Under the pieces are notes generated by a model that saw only the letters and a list, made by a program, of their open reading frames with translations, made no database searches and was not told the origin of the DNA. A DNA stretch of 52,931 nt from Betaproteobacteria bacterium. GTDB taxonomy: Bacteria > Pseudomonadota > Gammaproteobacteria > Burkholderiales > Ga0077523. The stretch spans positions 75,859-128,789 of the forward strand of contig WGLR01000005.1 of the NCBI GenBank assembly GCA_016125475.1, written 5' to 3'. Of this stretch, positions 9,402 to 18,026 are shown in pieces. How positions within the stretch are numbered: position 1 is the stretch's first letter; every line of letters starts with the position of its first letter. The translations under genes were made by a program, and so were the position numbers.

Positions 9402-9752
9402 CAGAAGTCCGGTCACGTCATCAATGTATCCTCGGTCTACAGGCACAAGGTCGTCGCCACCGGGGCCGTCTATTGCGCGACGAAGCACGGGGTTCGTGCC
9501 ATTTCCGAAGCGCTGCGGCAGGAGGTGAACGATTACAGCATTCGCGTGACGACGATCTCGCCGGGCGCCGTGCGCACGGAACTGACCGATCACATCACCG
9601 AGCCCGGACTGGCAGAGAGCGTGCGTGACGGCGTGGCGAAGATCGGCGTGCCGGCCAGCACCATGGCCAACATGGTGGCATTCGCGATTTCCCCGCCCGA
9701 CGACGTGGACGTGAACGAGATCCTGTTCCGCCCGACCGTGCAGCCGACCTGA
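9402..9752 (+). pseudogene. Short-chain dehydrogenase/reductase remnant (C-terminal half)
   Basis: The frame reads KSGHVINVSSVYRHKVV, then AVYCATKHGVRAISEALRQE and IRVTTISPGAVRTELTDH, the SDR catalytic Ser region, YxxxK motif and PG segment, and ends normally with LFRPTVQPT. The Rossmann half with TGxxxGIG and the NNAG motif (about 120 residues) is absent. No credible start codon lies before the homology. Its truncated end abuts the truncated end of an AraC remnant, so both lost their 5' halves together. Confidence 0.8.
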
Positions 9753-10064
9753 CTGTCGCCGTGAGCGGCGTAAATGGACCTTCCCGTGCAGCGCGGATGC
9801 GGCCCTCGCCCGTGGTTCGCGACCGGGGGCAACGTGGTCACTGCCCGAATCCACCCTAAATCCTCGTGCGTCGCGGTCGTTCACGAGAGGAGGCCGTGGT
9901 CTTCACGCGAGCGGAAGGCAAGAGCAGTGATTCCCTGCAATGCGCCTGCTTTCCGGCGTTGAACGTCGAGGTGCCGCCGAACGGGCGGTCGGTTCGCGCG
10001 GGCACGGATCCGGGCTGCATCGGCGCACGCTCGCCCGGCCCATTCACGAGGGAGTGACTGGCTC
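9753..10064. other. Intergenic stretch between SDR remnant and small membrane protein gene
   Basis: About 310 bases. Short frames exist on both strands, but none shows family motifs or a credible ribosome site. GAGGGAGTG near 10049 is the probable ribosome site of the next gene. No repeat or RNA structure was recognised. Confidence 0.4.
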
Positions 10065-10517
10065 ATGGATTTCAAGTTGACGGGTTGGAAGGCGATCGCT
10101 GCTCTCGTCGTGGTGATCGCCTTCGTCGCCTTCAGGTTCGGGACGCGCAGCTCCGCGATGGAGTCCCAGGGTGTGGAGCAGGTCAGGCACTGGCTGGTGG
10201 CGGAATCCATGCGGGCCGCGCTGCCTCGGATGCAGGCGGCGATGGACGGCAGGCAAGGCGGCGACGATTACCTGACGGAAACAGCCGAAGACCTGCAGGA
10301 GAAGAATTTCGAGATCGTTTCCGTGACGACGCACGGACTGGGCTCGCGTGTCGTCGCCCGGGTGGAAGTGCGATTCAAGGGGCAGCCACCGCCGGACGGC
10401 AGGAACGTCCGATACCTGACGATGACGTATTCGATGGTAACCGGCTGGATCGTCGAGCGCGAAGCCACGAAATGGGACTACTACATGGCCGTCTTCGGCT
10501 CGCCCAGATCGACCTGA
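10065..10517 (+). CDS. Hypothetical protein with one N-terminal membrane segment
   Basis: A 150-residue protein of no recognised family. Residues about 9-26 (AIAALVVVIAFVAFRFG) form one hydrophobic segment, and the rest is soluble and mixed-charge, so it is probably anchored in the inner membrane with the body in the periplasm. The C-terminal 70 residues contain alternating hydrophobics (VVARVEVRFKG, RYLTMTYSMV) suggesting a small beta-sheet. The ATG at 10065 has GAGGGAG nine bases upstream. It is flanked by gene remnants on one side and the convergent PEP-CTERM gene on the other. No function is proposed. Confidence 0.6.
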   Translation: MDFKLTGWKAIAALVVVIAFVAFRFGTRSSAMESQGVEQVRHWLVAESMRAALPRMQAAMDGRQGGDDYLTETAEDLQEKNFEIVSVTTHGLGSRVVARVEVRFKGQPPPDGRNVRYLTMTYSMVTGWIVEREATKWDYYMAVFGSPRST

Positions 10518-10523
10518 TCCGGG

Positions 10524-11558
10524 TCACGCTGCCCGACGTGATCCGGCCACGGACGGCCGCGCGTCGTTCCGTGACCGGGTAGAGAGGCGCACACGCGTTA
10601 TCGGCGGGCCCTTCCTCTTCGGATGCCCGCGACCCAGCCAGACTCCAGCGAAACCACCGAGACCGATCAGCGCGAGCGTGTTCGTCTCGGGCACGGCACG
10701 GATCGTATATCCGTAGCGGAACGAAGCCTCCGGGCCTCCGGACTGCGCGACCGTTCCCTCCACGTACAGCCAGCTTCCGAGAGAAAGGCCCAGAAACCCG
10801 AATGGTCCAGACTGCGAGTCCGGCGAAAGATCCAGTGAGTCGCTTCCTGCGCCGAACCGGCTGCTGAAAGACTTGAAGCCGCTTTCCGTACCGATCGGCA
10901 TCTCCTCGGGAAGTGCGGAATCGCTGACGAGGTAGCGCAGTGACGCGACGTGCACCGAAGTCCCCCCGGGGTTGCTCACGGTGAACGCGAAGTCGGGATC
11001 ATTCTCGGCCCCGTTCAACGTCGGACTCACCCAGAAGTCGATCTGCACCGGGTCGATCGCAAGCCTGTAGTTCCTGACGGAGCCGTCCAGGCTCTCGTAT
11101 TTCATGGTAGCGCCGGAAATGCCGATTCTCAGCGCTTCTGGCGGAGCGCCCTGGACGCCGCCCCCGAATTGCACCTTCGTGGTGGCGGGTGGTATGGGCG
11201 ACACGAAATCGAAAGTGTATGGCCCGTCGGACGCATAGGCGTCCGGTTTGCCCGGCACAGGCTTTATCGCAGGATAAGGCTTGTTGACGCCGACCAGTTG
11301 CAGGCTCTGGGAGGAATTGTCGAGCAGCTGCGAACCACCGGGTACGAAGTCGAACGAAGGTCCGCTCCCGCCTACCTGGTACGACAACTGTCGAATGTAG
11401 ATCGTCATTGGGTCGATGAAGATCTCGCTGGTCACCGGGGCTGCCCAGTACACGCTCGCCCAGCTCACCACAGGTGTGGCCAGCACCGGGACCGGAGCGA
11501 TGGCGAGCCACGCCCCGATTACGACGACGAACTTCGCACACTGGTGCACGGTTTTCAC
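10524..11558 (-). CDS. PEP-CTERM sorting-domain protein, unknown function (possible C-terminal frameshift)
   Basis: A 344-residue exported protein. A GTG start at 11558 with an AAGGAGA ribosome site gives a signal peptide ending APVPVLA. The body is Gly/Ser/Pro-rich and beta-like. The C-terminus has VPETNTLALIGLGGFAGVW, a PEP-CTERM-type signal (PEP motif, hydrophobic helix) recognised by exosortase. The family normally stops within a few residues of a short basic tail, but this frame runs about 30 residues past the helix. A shift to the +1 frame just after the helix gives ...RRGRARR and a TAA at 10600-10598, a perfect family ending. Exosortase genes are not in the window. Confidence 0.7.
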   Translation of the reverse strand: MKTVHQCAKFVVVIGAWLAIAPVPVLATPVVSWASVYWAAPVTSEIFIDPMTIYIRQLSYQVGGSGPSFDFVPGGSQLLDNSSQSLQLVGVNKPYPAIKPVPGKPDAYASDGPYTFDFVSPIPPATTKVQFGGGVQGAPPEALRIGISGATMKYESLDGSVRNYRLAIDPVQIDFWVSPTLNGAENDPDFAFTVSNPGGTSVHVASLRYLVSDSALPEEMPIGTESGFKSFSSRFGAGSDSLDLSPDSQSGPFGFLGLSLGSWLYVEGTVAQSGGPEASFRYGYTIRAVPETNTLALIGLGGFAGVWLGRGHPKRKGPPITRVRLSTRSRNDARPSVAGSRRAA

Positions 11559-11782
11559 TGGCGCGCTCTCCTTATCAGGGAATCGCCGATAGATCCATCG
11601 CGCCAATTTTCCTGCGTACGCGGGGCGCCGGTGAGTGAGCGATGTCAACTGCCGTGCATCGCCATCCGATCTTGATCGTCTGGTCTGCGAGCGTCGTGGC
11701 CCGGCCTCGAAGCGGTTGCGCGGGAAAACCGCGCCTCGATCGGCGCGCTCACGCGGAAGCCCATCTGCCGCTCCGCCGCGCC

Positions 11783-12610
11783 CTACGCCGACTTCCCGAG
11801 CAGTCTCACTTCCCTTTGCGGGAACGGGATCACGATGCCGCGCTCGCGGAACCGTTCCGCGACGGCCTGGTTGATCTCGCCGCACGCGGCGTTGTAGTCC
11901 GGCACGGCGACCCAGGGCTTGATCGCGATGTTGATGGACGAGTCGGCGAGAAGCTCCACGCGTACGTCCGGTGCAGGGTCGCGCAGCACGTGGTCGTTCG
12001 CATCGAGGATCTCCCGGATCACGCCGACCGCCTGGTTGAGGTCCGTGTCGTAGGCGACGCCCACGACGACGTGCACCTGACGGATCGTGCCGAAGTTGTG
12101 GAGGATCTCGCCGACGATCTTGCGGTTCGGAATCACGACGCGGGAGCGATCGATGTGCAGCAGCCTCGTGTTGAACAGCGTGATCATCTCCACCTCGCCT
12201 TCTTCCTCCACGATCGAGATGTATTCGCCGACCCGATAGGGCTTCGTGAAGATGATCGTGAGCCCGGCGACGACGTTGCTCAGCACGCCCTGGGTGGCGA
12301 GCGCGATGCCCGCCCCCGCCACACCGAGTCCCGCGATGAGGGGCAGCAGTTCGACGCCGAGATTCTGCAGCGCCATGATCAGGAAGAGTCCGAACACGAC
12401 CACCCGCACGATGCGGATCAGCAGCAGGCGGACGGGCGGTTCCAGTTCGAACTTGCTCAGCGCGCTGTCCATGAGCCGTCCGATCCAGCGACCGACGAAC
12501 GCGCCGGCCACGAGAATCAGGATCGCGGCGAACAGCTTGGGGCCGAACTTGATCGCGAGGTCGATGGCAGTGGCCTTCACCTGCGCGATGGTCTGCAGTT
12601 GATCGTCCAT
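11783..12610 (-). CDS. mscS: Small-conductance mechanosensitive channel, MscS family
   Basis: A 275-residue inner-membrane MscS channel that releases solutes on hypo-osmotic shock. Three N-terminal membrane helices occur at about 20-40, 62-85 and 88-125. The pore-lining TM3 reads GLGVAGAGIALATQGVLSNV with the Gly/Ala packing pattern, followed by FTKPYRVGEYI. The beta domain contains TLFNTRLLHIDRSRVVIPNRKI, the family signature (split as TLFNTRLLHID and RVVIPNRKI). The length is close to E. coli MscS (286). It is preceded by the DUF1015 gene in the same orientation with 34 bases between. Confidence 0.92.
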   Translation of the reverse strand: MDDQLQTIAQVKATAIDLAIKFGPKLFAAILILVAGAFVGRWIGRLMDSALSKFELEPPVRLLLIRIVRVVVFGLFLIMALQNLGVELLPLIAGLGVAGAGIALATQGVLSNVVAGLTIIFTKPYRVGEYISIVEEEGEVEMITLFNTRLLHIDRSRVVIPNRKIVGEILHNFGTIRQVHVVVGVAYDTDLNQAVGVIREILDANDHVLRDPAPDVRVELLADSSINIAIKPWVAVPDYNAACGEINQAVAERFRERGIVIPFPQREVRLLGKSA

Positions 12611-12644
12611 GGTGGGCGTTCTTCGAATGGAGATTCGGGCTGGG

Positions 12645-13880
12645 TCAGTCGATCACGAGCGAAGCCATGCCGTCGGCGAGCTTCGGTTCGAACCAGGTGG
12701 ACTTGGGCGGCATGACCTCGCCGGCATCCGCGACGGCCATGAGGTCCGCCATCTGGGTCGGATACAGCGCGAACGCCGCAGCCATCCCGCCGCTGTCGAC
12801 GCGGGCCTGCAGACCCTCGAGTCCGCGAACGCCGCCGACGAAGTCGATGCGCACGTCGCGCCTTGGATCCGTGATGCCGAGCAGGGGTTCGAGCACGTGC
12901 TCCGCGAGCAGGCTCACGTCCAGGCGGCGCACCGGGTCGTCCTGCGGGATCCGGTCAGCGTGCAGACGCAGTCGATGCCACTGACCACGCAGGTAGACGC
13001 CGAATTCTCCCGATACCGCCGGCGACACGGCGTCGGCGGACGGTGCGAGATCGCCCAGGGGGCGCAGCGCGTCGAGAAAGGCGTCCGGGCTCATGCCGTG
13101 CAGGTCCGCGACGACGCGGTTGTACGGAAGGATCTGCATCTGGTCGCGCGGAAAGGCGACGACCAGGAATCGCTGGGCGGGGCCGTCGGGTCCTTCCCCG
13201 CGGGAACGTCGGGCCGCCGCGACCCGCGACGCGGCTGCCGAGCGGTGATGACCGTCGGCAATGTAGAGCGCCGGCATCGCGTCGACGCACCGCGTGAGTT
13301 GCGCCGTGACCGCCTCGTCCCGAACCATCCACAGCGTGTGCCGGATGCCGTCGTCCGCCGTGGCGTCGGCGTCGGGCGGGGCAGCCGTCACACGCGCGAG
13401 AAGCCCGTCCACTTCCTGCGAGTCCGGATACGCGAGCAGGACGGGCCCCGTCTGCGCGCCGACGGCCTCGATCTGGCGGACGCGGTCGTCCTCCTTGTCC
13501 GGCCGCGTGAACTCGTGCTTGCGAATGCGGTTGGCATCGTAGGCCTCGACGGACGCGGCAGCGACCAGGCCGGTCTGCACGTGCCGGCCCATGGTGAGGC
13601 GATACACGTAGTAGGCGGGTGCGGCATCGCGCGAGAGCACGCCCGCGGCGATCATGCGCTGCAGGTTGTCGCGGGCCTGCGCGTAGACGCTGTCGTCGTG
13701 CGGGTCCAGGTCCGGCGGGAGGTCGATCTCCGGCTTGGATACGTGAAGGAAGCTCCAGGGCTTGCCGCTCGCGCGAGCCCTGGCCTCGTTCGCGGACAGG
13801 ACGTCGTAAGGGGGGGCGATCACTTCGCCGGCGCGGCCGGCCGCAGGTCGCAGTGCTGCAAAGGGTCGAATCAGGGTCAC
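12645..13880 (-). CDS. DUF1015 family protein
   Basis: A 411-residue DUF1015 protein. The start IRPFAALRP and EVIAPPYDVLS, the central HEFTRPDKEDDRVRQIEA, and ALYIADGHHRSAAASRVA are the conserved blocks of this family, which has a ParB/Srx-like nucleotide-binding core and includes the ADP-dependent serine kinase SerK of archaea. The bacterial members are mostly uncharacterised, so kinase activity is only a possibility. It lies upstream of mscS in the same direction and could be co-transcribed. The ATG at 13880 agrees with the family N-terminus. Confidence 0.8.
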   Translation of the reverse strand: MTLIRPFAALRPAAGRAGEVIAPPYDVLSANEARARASGKPWSFLHVSKPEIDLPPDLDPHDDSVYAQARDNLQRMIAAGVLSRDAAPAYYVYRLTMGRHVQTGLVAAASVEAYDANRIRKHEFTRPDKEDDRVRQIEAVGAQTGPVLLAYPDSQEVDGLLARVTAAPPDADATADDGIRHTLWMVRDEAVTAQLTRCVDAMPALYIADGHHRSAAASRVAAARRSRGEGPDGPAQRFLVVAFPRDQMQILPYNRVVADLHGMSPDAFLDALRPLGDLAPSADAVSPAVSGEFGVYLRGQWHRLRLHADRIPQDDPVRRLDVSLLAEHVLEPLLGITDPRRDVRIDFVGGVRGLEGLQARVDSGGMAAAFALYPTQMADLMAVADAGEVMPPKSTWFEPKLADGMASLVID

Positions 13881-14079
13881 GATGGACAGGCCGTATTGCG
13901 GTTGAAAGTGCCATTCTACTGGTGCGAGTCAAGCTGGGGGCGCAAGGCCGGCTCGCCCGTGTGCCTGCCGGGGGCATGGCGCGCGTGTGCTACCGTGCCC
14001 GACGGTGGCGCTTCCGGCAGCACGGCCGGTCGGGCGCTATCCCTGAAAGAAGACGCAACCACACCGATACGGAGGAAAG

Positions 14080-14742
14080 ATGAGCAGACTGTACGGAACG
14101 CACCACAGGGCATTCCAGGATCAGCACGATTCCCGTCGTCTTGCGGACAAGATCGAGGCGCTCGCGGTACACACCGAACTCGGGGACATGGACAGGGCGT
14201 TCATCGAGTCGCGCGACATGTTCTTCCTCGCGAGCGTCGACCACGAAGGCCGGCCCACCGTGTCCTACAAGGGCGGAGATCCCGGGTTCGTGCGCGTGCT
14301 CGACGCCACGACGATCGCGTTCCCGCTGTTCGATGGCAACGGCATGTTCTACTCGGCAGGCAACTTGGCGGGCAACGCGAAGGTCGGACTGCTGTTCATC
14401 GATTTCACGACACCGAACCGCATGCGCGTACAGGGCGAGGCCAGCATCGACCCCAACGATCCGCTGCTCATGGAGATCTTCGAGGCGCAGATGATCGTGC
14501 GCGTGAAAGTCTCGGAGGTGTGGCCGAACTGCCCGCGTTACGTCCATCGGCACGACAAGCGCCAGGCGTCCCGCTACGTTCCGCGCGCCGAGTGCGAGAC
14601 GCCGCTGGCCGGGTGGAAGCGCATCGATCTCGTGCAGGACGATCTGCCGGCCCGGGATCAGGGCAGGGCCACCTCGGCCGGAGGCCTGCTCTCGATCGAG
14701 GAATGGTTCGGCAAGGTCGCGACGGGCGCCGAGGACGCCTGA
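14080..14742 (+). CDS. Pyridoxamine 5'-phosphate oxidase-fold flavoprotein family
   Basis: A 220-residue protein with the split-barrel FMN-binding fold of PNPOx-like proteins. The segments [20 protein letters not shown] and [20 protein letters not shown] followed by [20 protein letters not shown] (long stretches given in part) are characteristic of the PNPOx-like family found next to various catabolic genes. [11 protein letters not shown] near residue 147 is a further family block. The true substrate is unknown; it is not the vitamin B6 enzyme PdxH, which has different signatures. The ATG at 14080 has a GAGGAAAG ribosome site. It is divergent from the DUF1015 gene. Confidence 0.82.
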   Translation: MSRLYGTHHRAFQDQHDSRRLADKIEALAVHTELGDMDRAFIESRDMFFLASVDHEGRPTVSYKGGDPGFVRVLDATTIAFPLFDGNGMFYSAGNLAGNAKVGLLFIDFTTPNRMRVQGEASIDPNDPLLMEIFEAQMIVRVKVSEVWPNCPRYVHRHDKRQASRYVPRAECETPLAGWKRIDLVQDDLPARDQGRATSAGGLLSIEEWFGKVATGAEDA

Positions 14743-14980
14743 TCCACATCCGGCCCCGTGGCGCGGTTTGCCTTTCCTCGGGGGCGCGCCACGCGGGGGC
14801 CAGGCGTCGATCCGTCACGGCGATGTGCGTGGCATGCGTATCGTGTTACAGTCCGGCGCGCGGCATCGCAGACCAGTCCCCTCGCCGCGCCCGTTCATTC
14901 ACCTCGCTACGTCTTCCTCGACTGGTAACGCCCCCCGGGCGGCACGGGTCGACGCGGTTCATCGCACACATCGGAACTCA

Positions 14981-16717
14981 ATGTCATTTGCAGATCTCGG
15001 GCTCTCCGAGCCCATTCAGCGCGCCATCTCGGAGCGCGGCTACACCGAACCCACCCCCATTCAACAGCAGGCCATTCCCGCAGTGCTGTCCGGTCGCGAC
15101 CTGCTCGCAGGCGCGCAGACCGGCACCGGCAAGACGGCCGGATTCACGCTGCCGCTGCTGCAGCGGCTGAGTGAAGGGGGCGGCGCAAGACCTGCGGCAG
15201 GCCGGACCTGGCCCGTTCGCTGCCTCATCCTCACACCCACGCGCGAACTTGCGGCACAGGTCGAGGAGAGCGTGCGTGCCTACGGCAAGTACCTGCCGCT
15301 CGAGTCCGCCGTCATATTCGGCGGGGTGGGCATCCAGCCCCAGATCGCGCGTCTGCGCAGCCGCGTGGACATCCTCGTGGCCACGCCGGGCCGTCTGCTC
15401 GACCACGCGCAGCAGAAGACCGTGGATCTGTCCGCCGTCGAGATCCTCGTGCTCGACGAGGCCGACCGTATGCTCGACATGGGCTTCATTCACGACATCA
15501 AGCGCGTGCTCGCGCTGCTGCCCGGGAAGCGGCAGAACCTGCTGTTCTCCGCGACGTTTCCCGAGGAGATCCGGCAACTCGCCAATCGCCTGCTGGACAA
15601 CCCGGCAATGGTCGAGGTCGCGCGGCGCAATGCGACGACGGAACTGGTCGACCAGCACGTCATCTTCGCCGAAAAGGGTGCCAAGCGCGCGCTGCTTGCC
15701 CACCTCATCCGCACCCGGCACTGGTCGCAGGTGCTCGTGTTCACCCGGACCAAGCACGGCGCGAACCGACTGGCGGAGCAGCTCTCGCGCGACGGACTGC
15801 CCGCGCTCGCGATCCATGGCAACAAGAGTCAGGGTGCGCGAACCCGGGCGCTCGCGGAGTTCAAGGACGGCCGCACGCGCGTGCTCGTCGCGACGGAGAT
15901 CGCCGCGCGAGGCCTCGACATCGTCGAACTTCCGATCGTCGTGAACTACGAACTGCCGAACGTGCCGGAGGATTACGTCCACCGGATCGGGCGGACGGGT
16001 CGCGCCGGAGCGGCCGGCGAGGCCTATTCGCTCGTGGCGCAGGATGAAAAGGGGCTCCTCGCCGACATCGAGAAGCTCGTGAAGCGGGAGATCCCGCGCG
16101 AGGTGCCTGCCGATTTCGACATGAAGGCCGCGCTCGCGGCGAGTGCGGCCGCAAAACCGGCGCAGCCGGACGGGCCGCGTCCGTCGCGGGGTCAGCAGAC
16201 GCCGGGGCGCCGGGCCCGGGACACCGGAGGCGGAGGAAGCCCGAAACCTGCAGCCGCGAGGAGTTCCGGGACGGGTGCCGGCGCGGACCGGACGCCCGGA
16301 TCCAGGACCGGCAAGCCGCGTCCGGACGGCCAGCGCCCCCAGGGGAGCGGACGAGGAGCCGGAGGAGGGGCCAGGCGGCAGGAAGCGGCCGGCGGGGCAC
16401 AGGGCGCCACACAGGGACCCAAGGCAGCGCAGGGGACGCGGTCGACACGTGATTCGCGGCCGGCGCAGGGGGCGAGGGGTGGTGGTGTCGCGGAGGGCCC
16501 GAGACGAGGTGGCGCGCGTCCCGCCCAGGGAAGCAACGACCGGAAGCGCGCGAGGACCGGCGACGGGGGCAGGCCTGTCTCGTCCGGCACCGCGGGGGCA
16601 CACAACGCGAAGAGCACGGCAAAGAGCACGGAATCGATCGACGCGGCCGAGGCCCGCAACGGCCGTCTGAAGGGCGCGCTCGCGCAGGCGCTGACCCTGT
16701 TTCGCCGGCTCGGCTGA
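14981..16717 (+). CDS. rhlE: DEAD-box ATP-dependent RNA helicase RhlE
   Basis: A 578-residue DEAD-box helicase for RNA remodelling in ribosome assembly and decay. Motifs in order: Q-motif [14 protein letters not shown] (about 20-33), Walker [27 protein letters not shown] box [16 protein letters not shown], then [10 protein letters not shown] in the second RecA domain. From about residue 385 the tail is a low-complexity run of Gly, Arg, Pro, Ala and Gln typical of RhlE RNA-binding extensions; it is unusually long at nearly 190 residues. The ATG at 14981 starts with [13 protein letters not shown], the family N-terminus. An upstream extension to 14768 is not supported. Confidence 0.92.
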   Translation: MSFADLGLSEPIQRAISERGYTEPTPIQQQAIPAVLSGRDLLAGAQTGTGKTAGFTLPLLQRLSEGGGARPAAGRTWPVRCLILTPTRELAAQVEESVRAYGKYLPLESAVIFGGVGIQPQIARLRSRVDILVATPGRLLDHAQQKTVDLSAVEILVLDEADRMLDMGFIHDIKRVLALLPGKRQNLLFSATFPEEIRQLANRLLDNPAMVEVARRNATTELVDQHVIFAEKGAKRALLAHLIRTRHWSQVLVFTRTKHGANRLAEQLSRDGLPALAIHGNKSQGARTRALAEFKDGRTRVLVATEIAARGLDIVELPIVVNYELPNVPEDYVHRIGRTGRAGAAGEAYSLVAQDEKGLLADIEKLVKREIPREVPADFDMKAALAASAAAKPAQPDGPRPSRGQQTPGRRARDTGGGGSPKPAAARSSGTGAGADRTPGSRTGKPRPDGQRPQGSGRGAGGGARRQEAAGGAQGATQGPKAAQGTRSTRDSRPAQGARGGGVAEGPRRGGARPAQGSNDRKRARTGDGGRPVSSGTAGAHNAKSTAKSTESIDAAEARNGRLKGALAQALTLFRRLG

Positions 16718-16846
16718 GTCGGCGACCTCCGCGCGAGGTCCTGCGAGCGCCTTCGCCCGACGGTCGGCGTTGTATGCTCGCGTGCCGACGACGACCGGCG
16801 CGCACACGGTTGGCTCGTGCGCGTCGAACACCGGGGATGTTCCATC

Positions 16847-17938
16847 ATGGACCGACAGCACGCATTCGGACGACGACGGTTCCTGCGGGCCGGCGCGATC
16901 GGCACCGCTGCCGCGGCACTCCCCGTTCTGGGAGCCGAGACCGCCGATGCGAAACCGAACGTCCTGACTGTCCGGGTCTGGGGCGGGAACTGGCGGTCGG
17001 CCATCGAGACGGGTGTCTCGCGTGGTTTTACCGCGCGCACGGGCATCGCGATCCGTTACGACGAGAGCGACGAACGGGAACTCCTGGCCCGCCTCGCGAC
17101 GGCTGCGAAGCAGAAGCAGGCTCCGTCCGTGCACGTCTGCTGGACCACGTCCAACACGGCGACGCGCGTGGCGCTCCGCGGCAACGCGGAGGAACTCGCG
17201 GGCCTCACCAACCTCGACCGTCTCCTCGCCATCGCGAAACCGGAGGGTTTCGACACGTGGCCGTACGTGAACGCTTACAGCTACACGTACGTGCTCGCCT
17301 ACCGCCCGAAAGCCTTCCCGAAGGTGCGCCCGGCGAGCTGGAAGGCGCTGCTGGATCCCGGCGTCCGTGGCCGTGTCGCGCTCTACCACGACGGGATCGG
17401 TCTGTATGCGGCGGCCCAGGTCGCCGGTGGCGGGAAGATCGCGGACATTCCCAAGAACATGAAGGCGTGCTGGGAGTTCGTCTCGAAACTCCATGACCAG
17501 CGCCCGCTGTTCGGCGAGGATCCCGATCTCCGGAGCTGGTTCGAGCGCGGCGAGGTGGATCTCGCGTGCATGCTCCTGCCCAGCGCCCGTCGTGCCCGAC
17601 TGGAGGGGCTGCCGATTTCGTGGGTGGTGCCGGTCGAAGGGGCCAAGCTGGACACCGACGCGCTCTGGATTCCCAGGGGCTGGCCCGCCCGTGACGTCTA
17701 CTGGGCCCGGCAGTACGTGAATCATGCCCTGTCGACCGAGGCCCAGCAGGCATGGTGCGGGCACCTCGGACTGCCTGGCGTCAACCCGCTCGTGCGTGCG
17801 CCCGACGACATGGTGGGCGATCCCGCCTACCCCACGCGTGACGCGGATTTCCGGAGGCTGCTGCGCATCCCGAACACGATCCAGGTCGAGAACGAGAAGG
17901 ACTGGGTCGAAAAATTCCGGGACGTGATGCAGGGCTGA
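16847..17938 (+). CDS. Orphan Tat-exported extracellular solute-binding protein (spermidine/putrescine or Fe-type)
   Basis: A 363-residue periplasmic binding protein. The N-terminus GRRRFLRAG followed by a hydrophobic stretch and ETADAKP is a twin-arginine signal. The mature part begins LTVRVWGGNWRSAIETG and continues with WTTSNTATRVAL and the late block DALWIPRGWPARDVYWA, which fit the family of type 2 binding proteins for polyamines or iron. No permease or ATPase gene is adjacent: rhlE is upstream and oxyR downstream. Tat export may mean it folds or loads a ligand in the cytoplasm. The ATG at 16847 is favoured over a GTG 30 bases upstream because it places RR near residue 9. Confidence 0.75.
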   Translation: MDRQHAFGRRRFLRAGAIGTAAAALPVLGAETADAKPNVLTVRVWGGNWRSAIETGVSRGFTARTGIAIRYDESDERELLARLATAAKQKQAPSVHVCWTTSNTATRVALRGNAEELAGLTNLDRLLAIAKPEGFDTWPYVNAYSYTYVLAYRPKAFPKVRPASWKALLDPGVRGRVALYHDGIGLYAAAQVAGGGKIADIPKNMKACWEFVSKLHDQRPLFGEDPDLRSWFERGEVDLACMLLPSARRARLEGLPISWVVPVEGAKLDTDALWIPRGWPARDVYWARQYVNHALSTEAQQAWCGHLGLPGVNPLVRAPDDMVGDPAYPTRDADFRRLLRIPNTIQVENEKDWVEKFRDVMQG

Positions 17939-18026
17939 CGGCGGGCGACCGCCGCCGACGTCCCGCACGGGCGGTGCGATACACTGATCGGCTCTGTCGA
18001 TCGGCATTCACTCGAGTCATCAGTCC

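Noticed and set aside
9866-10057. Small plus-strand frame of 63 codons before the membrane protein gene
   Set aside because: No ribosome site, no hydrophobic or domain pattern, and Arg/Pro-rich as random GC-rich sequence would be.
12609-15170. Plus-strand frame of 853 codons across the DUF1015 and PNPOx-like genes
   Set aside because: Covers genes on both strands in the wrong phase and shows no family motifs.
14984-18007. Minus-strand frame of about 1000 codons opposite rhlE and the solute-binding protein
   Set aside because: Antisense to well-supported genes and without recognisable domains; long open antisense frames are expected at this GC content.
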